Source: Candidatus Poribacteria bacterium (lineage in GTDB: Bacteria > Poribacteria > WGA-4E > WGA-3G). Taken from it: a DNA stretch of 55,276 nt. Under the pieces are notes generated by a model, which saw only the letters and a list, made by a program, of their open reading frames with translations, searched no databases and was not told the DNA's origin. Shown here piece after piece: positions 43,185 to 51,249 of the stretch (its first letter is position 1; each line of letters opens with the position of its first letter). Position numbers and translations under genes: made by a program. The stretch lies in assembly GCA_022827225.1 (NCBI GenBank), contig JAJDTJ010000041.1:1-55276 (forward strand). The letters are read 5' to 3'.

Positions 43185-44330
43185 TTGACAGAAAATCGAA
43201 GTGTAATCATCAAAATTAAGGCGGGTTCGGTCATGCGGCACAATGACCTCGTCCGCTTGCGTTTCAAGCCGAAACGTTACTTTCCCGATTGGCAAGAAGG
43301 GACTTCAGTGCTTGCGATGTCCATAACTGATGCAGAGGGTCATGTCTGCGGCGAGGATGTCCCATGTCAATTTGAACCGACGCTCCGTGAACTTGCATGG
43401 CAGACAGGCGAACTTCCAGCAGGGACATCAGCACATTACGCGATCAGACAGACCAATGAGCAGCCCCCGAAAACTCGTTATCAAATCGAACAGAAACCGG
43501 CGCATCTGCTCATCTCTGCCGATAACGCGTTATTCGCACGATACAATTTTCTTGGCGTCTGGAAGCCTTACTTTTGGCCCCTCAACGCGAATCATGGGAC
43601 TGTCGTCCGCGGGGCGGGTGGCAGCGACCATCCGCATCACACAGGGCTTTATCTCGCCTACGGCGGGCACGGTGAAGGTGGATCTGCGAATATCTGGTCC
43701 GATTGGGATGAACCCCCTTACGGACCTTGCGGGAAGATGCTACACCAACGCTTCGTCCGAATCACTGAAGGGGACGTCTACGCTGAATTTGTCGAAGACC
43801 TGATCCACGTCAAAGGGAACGGTGACGTGATTATGACAGAAACGCGGACTGCTCGGGTATGGTATGCAGACGATACGCGGCGGTTTCTGGAAATTACGCA
43901 CGAAACGACACCACCACTGGACATCGGCGATCGGCAATTCCTGTGTGTCGCGCGTCTGAACCCATCAATGGGTATCCCAAAGGAAGGACACGTCGAAAAT
44001 TCTGAAGGACAGATCGGTAGAACAGCAGTGCATCATCAACGGGCGCGGTGGTGCGATTTAGGGGGCACAGTGGGAGCTGGGGTGGCCGGTATCGCGCTGT
44101 TTGATCACCCAGAAAACGCTGAACATCCAGGCTTTTTCGGGGAAATCGCTGTACCAGAACAGATGAGCATCCTCCACCATCCGCCTGATGAACTCGAAGA
44201 TGACTGTTTCCGTCTGCAATTTGGGGTCTATGTCCACGAAGGTGTTACGCCAGCGGCAGATGTCGAACGGCATTATCAGTGCTATGTAAACCCAGTGCAG
44301 GCGGAGGTCTTGACAGACGCAGCGCCTTAG
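43185..44330 (+). CDS. DUF6807 (PmoA-like) family protein
   Basis: The 381-residue protein matches the family once called 'methane oxygenase PmoA' (Pfam PF14100, now DUF6807). That name is a misnomer: there are no membrane segments or copper sites. The signature is W-K-P-Y-F-W-P-L near residue 126 and D-H-P-H-H-T-G-L near 148-155, followed by beta-rich sequence. The His cluster may bind metal. The family is abundant in Planctomycetes and Poribacteria near sugar-modifying enzymes such as Gfo/Idh oxidoreductases, one of which is nearby on the other strand. The start is TTG with AGGAG 7 bases upstream. No signal peptide is visible. The biochemical role is unknown. Confidence 0.8.
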   Translation: MTENRSVIIKIKAGSVMRHNDLVRLRFKPKRYFPDWQEGTSVLAMSITDAEGHVCGEDVPCQFEPTLRELAWQTGELPAGTSAHYAIRQTNEQPPKTRYQIEQKPAHLLISADNALFARYNFLGVWKPYFWPLNANHGTVVRGAGGSDHPHHTGLYLAYGGHGEGGSANIWSDWDEPPYGPCGKMLHQRFVRITEGDVYAEFVEDLIHVKGNGDVIMTETRTARVWYADDTRRFLEITHETTPPLDIGDRQFLCVARLNPSMGIPKEGHVENSEGQIGRTAVHHQRARWCDLGGTVGAGVAGIALFDHPENAEHPGFFGEIAVPEQMSILHHPPDELEDDCFRLQFGVYVHEGVTPAADVERHYQCYVNPVQAEVLTDAAP

Positions 44331-44363
44331 GCGAGAACAGTACCTAAGGAGACCGTCGCCAAT

Positions 44364-45182
44364 TCATCTCGGCCGCTTGTGGTGCTTGACATCCAGTTCG
44401 CGAAGGAGTGCCAAAGTGTCCTCAAACGACAGTTCACCCGTTGAAGCCGTGTGTTCGATGTAATCGCGCGTCTTGCTGTTGAGTACACCATAAAAGGCGC
44501 GCACCTCAGGGTCGGGATGGTCCCGCCAAAGCTCAACAGGTATCAACGAATCCTCGCTCAAATACGGACGGTCTGGATACCCGTAATAGACTTGGACTGT
44601 CTTGCGTTCTGCCTGCGTCGGACGGGTCGTAGCGGTGTGCAAAACACCGATGTTGAATAGTATGGCTGTCCCAGCGGGTCCGTACAAATCGACAATTCCG
44701 CCACGCGCCAACTGGGCATCTGTTTCGAGAATCTCAGCTTCCACCGACTCCGGCGATAAGGAGAAACAGTGCGTCGTTTCATCAACATCGGTCAGATAGA
44801 GCATCAACTGCATGAACCCGATGCGTAACGGATGTTCAAGCCAGTGCCTCGGTCCATCTCGATGCCAGCCGCGATGCAGCGCATCATCGTACGGTGCCAT
44901 GTGTCGGATGCAGATCTCTGAAAAGCACGGGGCATTGCCCATCAACGTGTGTAGGCAATCCATGACGATCGGATGCCGAATCACAATGTCGAATTCAGGT
45001 GAAGTCAGAAGCGCATCGCAATTCACGGTCTGGTAATGTCCAATGCGATACCAGTGATCTTCAACTTCAGTGTGGTCACGATCAAAGACATGAACAAAAT
45101 GCGCAACTTCGGCATCGCTCAGAATCTTACCGAGCGAGATATAACCATTCTCTTTAAAAAACGCATAATCTGCTGGCTTCAT
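44364..45182 (-). CDS. Phytanoyl-CoA dioxygenase (PhyH) family protein
   Basis: The 272-residue protein has the N-terminal F-F-K-E-N-G-Y-I pattern of PhyH proteins, a canonical iron motif H-R-D (G-W-H-R-D-G near residue 111) and a distal His in G-V-L-H-T-A-T. An Arg/Lys region that may bind 2-oxoglutarate follows (E-R-K-T-V-Q). It is distinct from the pair at 40635-42319. The start is the ATG at 45180-45182, positioned by the leader repeat (AAGGGAAA). The frame open upstream to 45311 is repeat-derived. It converges with the DUF6807-like gene and follows the Gfo/Idh gene on the same strand by 135 bases. Confidence 0.86.
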   Translation of the reverse strand: MKPADYAFFKENGYISLGKILSDAEVAHFVHVFDRDHTEVEDHWYRIGHYQTVNCDALLTSPEFDIVIRHPIVMDCLHTLMGNAPCFSEICIRHMAPYDDALHRGWHRDGPRHWLEHPLRIGFMQLMLYLTDVDETTHCFSLSPESVEAEILETDAQLARGGIVDLYGPAGTAILFNIGVLHTATTRPTQAERKTVQVYYGYPDRPYLSEDSLIPVELWRDHPDPEVRAFYGVLNSKTRDYIEHTASTGELSFEDTLALLRELDVKHHKRPR

Positions 45183-45268
45183 GTTTTTAATTTCCCTTGC
45201 GGAAGAACGACGCGAGTTTAGATTTTGATGTCCCTTCCTAAGTGCCCGCCTGCGCCGTTGTTGCAGGC
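45183..45268 (-). promoter_or_regulatory. Leader repeat with hairpin and Shine-Dalgarno (copy 3)
   Basis: Towards the PhyH gene: hairpin GCCTGC-AACAACGGC-GCAGGC (45248-45268), a variable middle, then CGTCGTTCTTCCGCAAGGGA and AATTAAAAAC before the ATG. The hairpin loop and end block match copy 2 at 34332-34435; the middle does not. Confidence 0.65.
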
Positions 45269-45317
45269 GACATCTTTGATTTTTATATAGACCTGACAAA
45301 CAGATAGACATCTCCTA

Positions 45318-46421
45318 TCAACGCGACTGCATACGCCGGATTCGGGCAGGTGTATCGTCACCCTGAATCTCCGATGATAGAATCCGAAGACTCCGGTCTT
45401 CAATCGGCAGCTCCACTTTTACACCGCCACGGCGATGCGACTCTCGGAGCGCGACGGCTACCTCTAACGCTGCGCGCCCATCTTCACCAGAACACTTCGG
45501 CGAACCCCCATTCTCAACGGCGTTAATGAGATCTTCAACGATTGTCAATCCCATACCTTGCATCCGGACGGGGATCGGGAACGGACATTTCGCAGGCACC
45601 CCGCGTCCGCGTCGCCCGCCGGGGACCATACGAATCAGCTCAAACGTCTCAGCGTTATTCACCGAACGGATGCGTGCCTTCGTACCGATGACATCGACCT
45701 CCCACGGCGCAGCCCCACAAGCCGTACTCCTGAGATACGCACGTACACCGTTATCAAAAACGAGGTAACCGTTTCCCTGTAAGTCACTTTCACCCGCGGC
45801 GGCTGCATCGGACTGCATCTCACCGAAGACCCATTCCACGTTTCCACCCGCCATATATCGTAAAATGTCAATCGCGTGGCTGCCGTTATGTGAGAGTCCA
45901 CATTGTGCATAGACGGTCACCTGAAGCACGTCGCCGATTTCGCCTTCATCAATGAGTTTTCGGGCTTCACTAAAGAACGGATTCCAGCGTCGCGCGCAGT
46001 TGATTGCCAAGGCAACACCTTCTGCTCGGCAGGTCTCCACCATCTCGTCTGCTTCAGCAAGGCTCAACGAAATCGGTTTCTCTGCCCAGATCGCTTTGAC
46101 ACTGGAGCGCGCGACATCTTGCACGATAGTCGAACGCACTCGCGCCGTGGTGCAGACACTGACGATGTCGAGATTCTCCTTCTCCAGCATCTCACGATAA
46201 TCGCTGTAGATATGCTCTGAACCCAATCCCCACCGCTCGCCGAAAATCGCGCCCTGTTCGGCATGCAGATCAGCCCCTGCAGCCAGTTCTATATTCGGTG
46301 CAGCGTGGTAGGTCGGACCGTGGCAATACGGCAGAAAGAGCGAACCGCCTTGCGTGATTTCGTCGTCGAAGGTACTTCCCATACGTCCTAAACCGATTAC
46401 GCCTGCGCGATATGTTGTCAT
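45318..46421 (-). CDS. Gfo/Idh/MocA-family oxidoreductase
   Basis: The 367-residue protein has an N-terminal Rossmann fold (A-G-V-I-G-L-G-R-M-G) and the family motif A-E-K-P near residue 116 whose Lys is catalytic. Then H-A-I-D-I-L-R-Y-M near 200 carries the usual His-Asp active-site pair spaced as in inositol- and glucose-fructose-type enzymes. It oxidises or epimerises a sugar or cyclitol using NAD(P). ATG 46419-46421 follows GGAGGG by 7 bases; the 20-codon upstream extension is not supported. The substrate is unknown. The neighbouring DUF6807-like and PhyH genes suggest a carbohydrate context. Confidence 0.9.
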   Translation of the reverse strand: MTTYRAGVIGLGRMGSTFDDEITQGGSLFLPYCHGPTYHAAPNIELAAGADLHAEQGAIFGERWGLGSEHIYSDYREMLEKENLDIVSVCTTARVRSTIVQDVARSSVKAIWAEKPISLSLAEADEMVETCRAEGVALAINCARRWNPFFSEARKLIDEGEIGDVLQVTVYAQCGLSHNGSHAIDILRYMAGGNVEWVFGEMQSDAAAAGESDLQGNGYLVFDNGVRAYLRSTACGAAPWEVDVIGTKARIRSVNNAETFELIRMVPGGRRGRGVPAKCPFPIPVRMQGMGLTIVEDLINAVENGGSPKCSGEDGRAALEVAVALRESHRRGGVKVELPIEDRSLRILSSEIQGDDTPARIRRMQSR

Positions 46422-46477
46422 TTTGTTTCCCTCCAAAAGAGTTATATGAAACGAAAGAAGTTTAAGAGGTGACACCT

Positions 46478-46936
46478 TCATGGAACAGTATCCACTCTCA
46501 ACAGAGAATCGGGGCCAAGTATACGGTTTTTCAACAATTTTCTGCGATACTTATCATCTTTCGCAAATTCTGAATCGACTCTTCCGCTAGCAACCCAGTG
46601 ATAGGTACTCCGACCTTCCAAATCTTCAAGGTTTTCTGAGGCACGTTTACGCCAACGCTTTAACCATCTCAATTTTGCGATGACGTTATCTATTTCACCT
46701 GTCCGGCCCTGATGAACCTCGACGTAGTAAACCTGTTCGCTATAGCCAAATACGTAATCCCAACGGGGTGCATTCGGATACAACTTTGCAAGACAACTGT
46801 CTATATCAACACTGCCTTCCAAGTCCCTGGTCACGCGTATTTTTACTTTATTGCTATTGGTTCCTAATGCCTGCAACCCCTTTTTCAGGCACTCAGCAAT
46901 TTTGGGCGTACCCTGAACTGCGTCAGCAAAATTCAA
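46478..46936 (-). CDS. Small protein coupled to AAA ATPase, possible nuclease fold
   Basis: The 152-residue protein is not recognised. Its centre reads W-D-Y-V-F-G-Y, then V-Y-Y-V-E-V-H-Q near residues 58-76. The Asp on one strand followed 13 residues later by E-x-H on the next resembles a PD-(D/E)XK-type core with a variant third residue. This is inference from pattern only. Many Lys and Arg in the C-terminal half suggest nucleic-acid contact. The start is TTG with GGAGGGGAG upstream. The TTG overlaps the TGA of the ATPase gene (T-T-G-A), so translation is coupled and the two proteins probably act together, perhaps as effector and sensor of a defence module. Confidence 0.6.
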   Translation of the reverse strand: MNFADAVQGTPKIAECLKKGLQALGTNSNKVKIRVTRDLEGSVDIDSCLAKLYPNAPRWDYVFGYSEQVYYVEVHQGRTGEIDNVIAKLRWLKRWRKRASENLEDLEGRSTYHWVASGRVDSEFAKDDKYRRKLLKNRILGPDSLLRVDTVP

Positions 46937-48081
46937 GTTTCTCCCCTCCGTATAACCTCAGAGAGAACCTCGGAAACCTTTGTGCTGAAGGCTGTAAGTC
47001 CCCCAAAATCCGCAACAGCGTCATCAGGATCTTCAGGATCCAGGGTTGAAATATCCTTGACCTTGTCATCACGAGAAAAATAATAAGTCTTGAATCTCTT
47101 TTCTTGAAGCACCGTTTTCGCCAGTTCCTTGGAAAAAGGTGTCGCGTTGACATCTAATAATTTTAACAAAGGCGCTGGGCCCGCGTTCCATTTGACTAGC
47201 AGTTGTGTCGCCCACACAAAGTTAAGTATTTGTGCTGAATGCGTAGAGATAATAATTTTGTAGCCGCGCTTCAACAAATCCAAAAACATAGTGAGTAAAG
47301 CCGTAATACCTTTCGGATATAGTCCCATTTCCGGTTCTTCAATGACAACCCAGTTGAGGTTATTCTTTTTTCTCGCGCCGCCTGAAGGCATTAACCGATC
47401 CAGTCCCAACAAAAGCGGTACAAATTCTCTCTGCCCAGTAGACCAGACCATAAACGGGAGTTGATTCCCCTCAACATCCAATATAATGCGTTTCCGCAAA
47501 CCGGAACGATCAAGTTTGACCTGTGCCCCACCAAAGATACTGCCACCAATCGCATCTCGTATTGTTTTATTCATACGGTGTGCTTTCGGAAAAATAACAT
47601 CTTCACTAACGCCCAAACTTGTCTCCAAAAATAGACGTAAATGTTCACTGAATTGCTTAACGACGTACGGATCACCAATAGCATAATCGGTAAAAGCACG
47701 CGGCCATCCATCTTTGAGCGTCATAACTCGTTGAGCAGGGATCAAGAAGAGGGACTCTGATTTTTTCTTTCGTTTCCGAGATAATACTTTGTCAAGTTCA
47801 AACGCCTCACCGTCAACCCTTATTTTAGTCGAGGCGTTGTCCCAAATACCGTCCATTCCTTCACCGAAATAGAGCGATAAAAAATTCTTGAGCTCTCCAT
47901 GCCAATCAAAACCGTGTTTTTTCAGGGTTTGCATAATATCGTCGGCATCTAAAATTAATTTCATGAGTTGGAGCAGAATACTTTTCCCACTCGCTTGTTC
48001 CCCGACAAACACTGTTAGATCTCCAAAGATGATGTCGGCTTCCGGAATTTGTCCGAGTGAAGTTAGTTTAAGATTTTTCAT
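46933..48081 (-). CDS. AAA/ABC-type ATPase of two-gene unit
   Basis: The 382-residue protein is an AAA_21/OLD-like ATPase without TOPRIM. Walker A is G-E-Q-A-S-G-K-S (27-34), the signature S-T-G-Q-R-E near 218, Walker B V-V-I-E-E-P-E near 251, and an H-loop I-S-T-H-S near 282. A coiled, charged insert fills about 60-200. About 75 residues after the H-loop have no known motif. All ATPase motifs are intact, unlike the broken OLD-like gene at 4096-6017. GGAG lies 11 bases before the ATG. It is followed directly by the overlapping small gene. Similar ATPase-plus-small-effector pairs (for example Septu, PARIS) are phage-defence systems, but this pair fits none of them clearly. Confidence 0.8.
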   Translation of the reverse strand: MKNLKLTSLGQIPEADIIFGDLTVFVGEQASGKSILLQLMKLILDADDIMQTLKKHGFDWHGELKNFLSLYFGEGMDGIWDNASTKIRVDGEAFELDKVLSRKRKKKSESLFLIPAQRVMTLKDGWPRAFTDYAIGDPYVVKQFSEHLRLFLETSLGVSEDVIFPKAHRMNKTIRDAIGGSIFGGAQVKLDRSGLRKRIILDVEGNQLPFMVWSTGQREFVPLLLGLDRLMPSGGARKKNNLNWVVIEEPEMGLYPKGITALLTMFLDLLKRGYKIIISTHSAQILNFVWATQLLVKWNAGPAPLLKLLDVNATPFSKELAKTVLQEKRFKTYYFSRDDKVKDISTLDPEDPDDAVADFGGLTAFSTKVSEVLSEVIRRGET

Positions 48082-48160
48082 GATTCTTCTACTCCGTTTT
48101 TCAATACGCTAACTGAAAAGTTAGTACCGCAATCTATTCTAATGTTTATTTTACTACAAT

Positions 48161-48784
48161 TCAGATTTTCTCATATACAAAATCCAGCCACTTGTCTTGT
48201 GGCGATATAATATCGGGTTTCGGCGAAAGCGGTGTCCAATACGGCATGAAAATGTGCCCTCTATCACTTTTCAATTCCCATGCATCCGTTGTTTCCTCTT
48301 GTGTGTTTAACAGGAAAAAATGCCTCGTCTTCCGCACACCTATATTTTCATTTGGAACCCACCCAATAATATTATAGCAGATACATGTCGGATTAGGGTG
48401 TTTGTCGTATTCAATATATGAAATATGCGTAAAATCTTCCTGTGTAGAATGATAATTGACAGTCAATCCCTTCGTGAGTTTTTCTTTGTAAGGCATCGCG
48501 TTTAAATCGGGTTCAATATAAACCTGCGTTGTTTCCGCGATTATCCGCTCTCCTTCCAACAACTCATTTTCAAAACACCCCAGATATGCCTCAATTGCGA
48601 CAGACTGTAACCCTGTTTCCTCATAAACTTCTCTTTTTACTGCGGTTTCAAGGTCCTCGCCCATCTCAACAGTCCCCGCGAGGATCTGAATCCCCGCAGT
48701 TGGATGTTTAAAGACAAGTAACTCCTGAACACCACCCCTTTCACGCACGACAAAGGCAGTAACCTTTTGGACAACTCCACTCAC
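48161..48784 (-). CDS. NUDIX hydrolase
   Basis: The 207-residue protein has a complete Nudix box near residues 37-59: G-T-V-E-M-G-E-D, then R-E-V-Y-E-E-T-G. These residues bind Mg and cut nucleoside diphosphates linked to another moiety. The remaining sequence is longer than a minimal Nudix domain (about 150), with an extra C-terminal part (D-I-I-S-P-Q-D-K-W-L). Substrate not evident. The start is GTG with AGGAG 8 bases upstream, within the end of the metalloprotease gene only 2 bases away, so the two are cotranscribed. Confidence 0.88.
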   Translation of the reverse strand: MSGVVQKVTAFVVRERGGVQELLVFKHPTAGIQILAGTVEMGEDLETAVKREVYEETGLQSVAIEAYLGCFENELLEGERIIAETTQVYIEPDLNAMPYKEKLTKGLTVNYHSTQEDFTHISYIEYDKHPNPTCICYNIIGWVPNENIGVRKTRHFFLLNTQEETTDAWELKSDRGHIFMPYWTPLSPKPDIISPQDKWLDFVYEKI

Positions 48785-48786
48785 TC

Positions 48787-50016
48787 TTACTTCTCCTGAG
48801 TCGATTGTGCTGTACCCAAAAGCGCACGACCTGTCTTTTCTTCAGCACGGAACACGGCGAGGTTACCACCATCGGCATCCTTGATTAACCAAATATGTCC
48901 AGCATAAGTATGCTGATTAGCAAAATCACCAGCGGCAACCTTGCCATAGCGCCGCTCCTCACCCGCGCCATCTATCCAATAGTACGTCATCTCGGCTTCG
49001 GTGAGATTCACAAAGATAATTGCTGTTTCGGTCTGGCTATCACCCGATCTTAGATTTGGCAGCAAACTCGGATTGTGTCTCTCCAATCCCACCCACCTGT
49101 CGCCACCTTCGCTGTTCGGGTCTTTCAACTGCTGGTGGAATTCGTGCAACGCTATCAACTCAGCGGGCCATTCAAACTTCGGCGAACCTTCAGGATTGAA
49201 CCCTTGGAGATGTGAGAGGCTTAAACGGGTCACCGCTTGCGTGTACCGCCAATCTCCATCGCCATAAACTTCAGTCAGCAGTGCAGCGAGTGCCGGGTCG
49301 TATTTTTTTAACTTGTCGCGGGTGTCAACATGATTGTGCTGGTCATCGTTTGCCCGATTCGTGTCAAACCAAGACTGCGTGCCTTCAGCCCAATATTCCG
49401 CCTTGTTCGTAATGGCATAAGTGTTTTCCCACAACCCTTTTTCAACCGCAGCATCATATAGCACCTTAAGACGCTCATCGAAACTCGGATCCACCGTATT
49501 TAATCCCATCTGGTGAATCGCATGTGCGAACTCATGCACCAGAATATTTTCAGTCGAATACGGATCACCTTCGTAATTAAGCAGGTTCTCCTCACCACAA
49601 CTCACGGCAGGTCTTGATGGTGTGGAACCCAAACCGCGTGCGCGTCGGTCCCAATAGTAATCGGGTTGCAGATCGCTATGTTCGGGGATCTCTGTCGTGA
49701 GTTCGTTATACGCCATCACAGCGAAACGGACGTTATTTTTTTCGAGTGCCTGTAGTATATCTTGTCGATGTCCGACCATCTGCTGAATGAGCCATGCCGC
49801 TTCCTTCAGCGCATAAGGGTTCACCTTCGCCGATGCGACAACAGGTAACCCCTCCACGTCAAGCCACTGCACATAAAACGGATCCAGTTTAAAAGTTTCA
49901 CGCACAGTCGTCGGCGGAGGAATAGGCTCAGAAATGTTGACACTCTGCGCCGTTGCAGTCAGTTGAGTGGAAAGAAATAATGCACAAACGATAAGAATAG
50001 CAGTTAAATAAAACAT
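48787..50016 (-). CDS. Secreted HExxH metalloprotease with C-terminal VHL-like beta domain
   Basis: The 409-residue protein has a signal peptide (hydrophobic 4-23, cleavage near A-T-A-Q). A zinc-peptidase domain contains H-E-F-A-H at 161-165 and a later Glu-bearing helix (A-E-Y-W-A-E-G near 206-212) as the possible third ligand, gluzincin-like. The C-terminal region (about 322-390: T-A-I-I-F-V-N-L-T, Y-Y-W-I-D, R-R-Y-G-K-V-A-A-G, H-T-Y-A-G-H-I-W-L-I-K-D) closely follows the beta domain of the von Hippel-Lindau protein, including the strand order and the G-H-x-W-L block. In animals that domain binds hydroxyproline. It probably recognises a ligand outside the cell here. NUDIX gene follows with 2 bases between. 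Confidence 0.78.
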   Translation of the reverse strand: MFYLTAILIVCALFLSTQLTATAQSVNISEPIPPPTTVRETFKLDPFYVQWLDVEGLPVVASAKVNPYALKEAAWLIQQMVGHRQDILQALEKNNVRFAVMAYNELTTEIPEHSDLQPDYYWDRRARGLGSTPSRPAVSCGEENLLNYEGDPYSTENILVHEFAHAIHQMGLNTVDPSFDERLKVLYDAAVEKGLWENTYAITNKAEYWAEGTQSWFDTNRANDDQHNHVDTRDKLKKYDPALAALLTEVYGDGDWRYTQAVTRLSLSHLQGFNPEGSPKFEWPAELIALHEFHQQLKDPNSEGGDRWVGLERHNPSLLPNLRSGDSQTETAIIFVNLTEAEMTYYWIDGAGEERRYGKVAAGDFANQHTYAGHIWLIKDADGGNLAVFRAEEKTGRALLGTAQSTQEK

Positions 50017-50124
50017 AGGTTAGTTTCCATTTTTCATCAGAAATTGTGTTAGAATTGTAAAGACGTTCAGAAACTGTTTCATCTTGATCTTGATCTTAAA
50101 AAAGAAATCCACATTCACCGAGAA

Positions 50125-50214
50125 TTAATTTGTCCAATCTTCAAGTTTTAATCCGAATTCAGCAATCCTTTGAAAATCCGAGTCAGTGGTGACGAGAATT
50201 GCATCAAGTGCCAT
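50125..50214 (-). pseudogene. Remnant of PIN-domain toxin (VapC-like C-terminus)
   Basis: A 29-codon frame begins at an ATG that shares one base with the antitoxin stop (T-A-A-T-G). It reads A-I-L-V-T-T-D-S-D-F-Q-R-I and ends G-L-K-L-E-D-W-T-N, which is the C-terminal strand-helix of PIN toxins (the T-x-D-x-D-F motif with the last metal-binding Asp residues). The N-terminal three quarters are missing, so the toxin cannot work. The fragment sits at the normal position for a toxin after its antitoxin, so an internal deletion is the likely cause. Confidence 0.65.
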
Positions 50215-50522
50215 TAACTTTCCCCTTCCGCCTTGTCGAAGGGAGAATCAAAACGCATCGGAATCTCTCCTTCTTTAATTGCGTTTAGCAATACCGCTGC
50301 GTCCTCCGGTGTTACATCATGTGATTTGTTAATAGCTGCTAAGATCCGTTTGGGTTGGCCTTTTCGTTTAAGTTTGGACGAATCTTGCGGGTTTTCTAAA
50401 TTTTCTGTTAGGATTTCTGATTTCCAGACGAGGTATTCCAAGTAACGCTTCAATTCTTCGAGATCAGAAACGGATAATTTCTCAACGGTATTAAGCACCC
50501 ATTTTTTTGTTGTAACTGACAC
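50214..50522 (-). CDS. Putative antitoxin of a degraded TA pair
   Basis: The 102-residue protein starts at GTG with AGGAGG 6 bases upstream. The N-terminal half (V-E-K-L-S-V-S-D-L-E-E-L-K-R-Y-L) looks like the helical dimerisation region of DUF2281-type antitoxins. The C-terminal half is charged and includes D-V-T-P-E-D-A-A-V-L-L-N-A. It directly precedes the PIN-toxin fragment with a one-base overlap. Its partner is destroyed, so it is an orphan. It may still bind DNA or neutralise a toxin encoded elsewhere. Confidence 0.6.
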   Translation of the reverse strand: MSVTTKKWVLNTVEKLSVSDLEELKRYLEYLVWKSEILTENLENPQDSSKLKRKGQPKRILAAINKSHDVTPEDAAVLLNAIKEGEIPMRFDSPFDKAEGES

Positions 50523-50550
50523 AGTTTTCCTCCTTTTTTAGAATTCACGC

Positions 50551-51249
50551 TTACCCAAAATCCCTTACGTAAGTCTTCGATTTCGCATGGCGGGAATTAT
50601 TTCGCAATACCCAGACGCTACCAGTGAAATCGCTATCAATCAATTGCTGAAAAATTTCATGATCTGTCGATGCCTTGATCTCAAATGTATCAACTTCAGA
50701 CGAAAACGGATAAATTTCGGCTTCACCCGCCAGTATAGCGAAGAATTTATCGCGCTTGTTCGGCAAAAAAATAGGGCCTCGCCATTCTAAATATTCAACC
50801 ATCGGTGGTGTATCTGGCATAGACATTTCCGCATGGAGGAGAACTTCTGAACTGTCCCGCAATTTGATGAAAGCAGGGATCCGGTTTTGGAGTCGGATGT
50901 TGCCGTGAAAGTAAGGGGTCTTGAAAAACACTCGCTCCGAAAAAGCCAAAAGTTTGGACGAGTTAAATGCGCGCGGCAAATAGTATCCGTCTAAACTCGT
51001 ACCATTTTCAGTGTTGCAAACCCCAACAGCAATAACAAACTCCTTAAACTTGAATCCTCGCCACTTTGCATCTATCGCACTCAGCAGAAGTACTGCCTTA
51101 TCCGCCTCGTGGTACGGCAAAAATCCCTCTTGATTTAACACCGCTCGCCAGAACGACAGATCCGCCGTTCCGTGAAGCGTAACCTCTTTTACATTATTCA
51201 GGTCCGCTGCGTATTGGATAGAGGTGTTTTCAGATGTACTTCTATGCAT
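50551..51249 (-). CDS. Uncharacterised protein coupled to GH32-like gene
   Basis: The 232-residue protein is not recognised with confidence. Its pattern (G-Y-Y-L-P-R-A-F near 87, K-T-P-Y-F-H-G-N-I-R-L near 110, then a late beta-rich part) recalls the acetoacetate-decarboxylase-like/DUF2071 fold. The catalytic Lys of that enzyme family could not be placed. The start ATG overlaps the stop of the GH32-like gene by 8 bases, so it is translated from the same message. No signal peptide is visible. The frame upstream of 51249 belongs to the GH32-like gene and is not used. Confidence 0.6.
   Translation of the reverse strand: MHRSTSENTSIQYAADLNNVKEVTLHGTADLSFWRAVLNQEGFLPYHEADKAVLLLSAIDAKWRGFKFKEFVIAVGVCNTENGTSLDGYYLPRAFNSSKLLAFSERVFFKTPYFHGNIRLQNRIPAFIKLRDSSEVLLHAEMSMPDTPPMVEYLEWRGPIFLPNKRDKFFAILAGEAEIYPFSSEVDTFEIKASTDHEIFQQLIDSDFTGSVWVLRNNSRHAKSKTYVRDFG

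Noticed and set aside
43185..44330. Particulate methane monooxygenase subunit
   Set aside because: The 'PmoA' family name is misleading. The protein has no membrane helices or copper-binding pattern, and the genes for the other subunits are absent.
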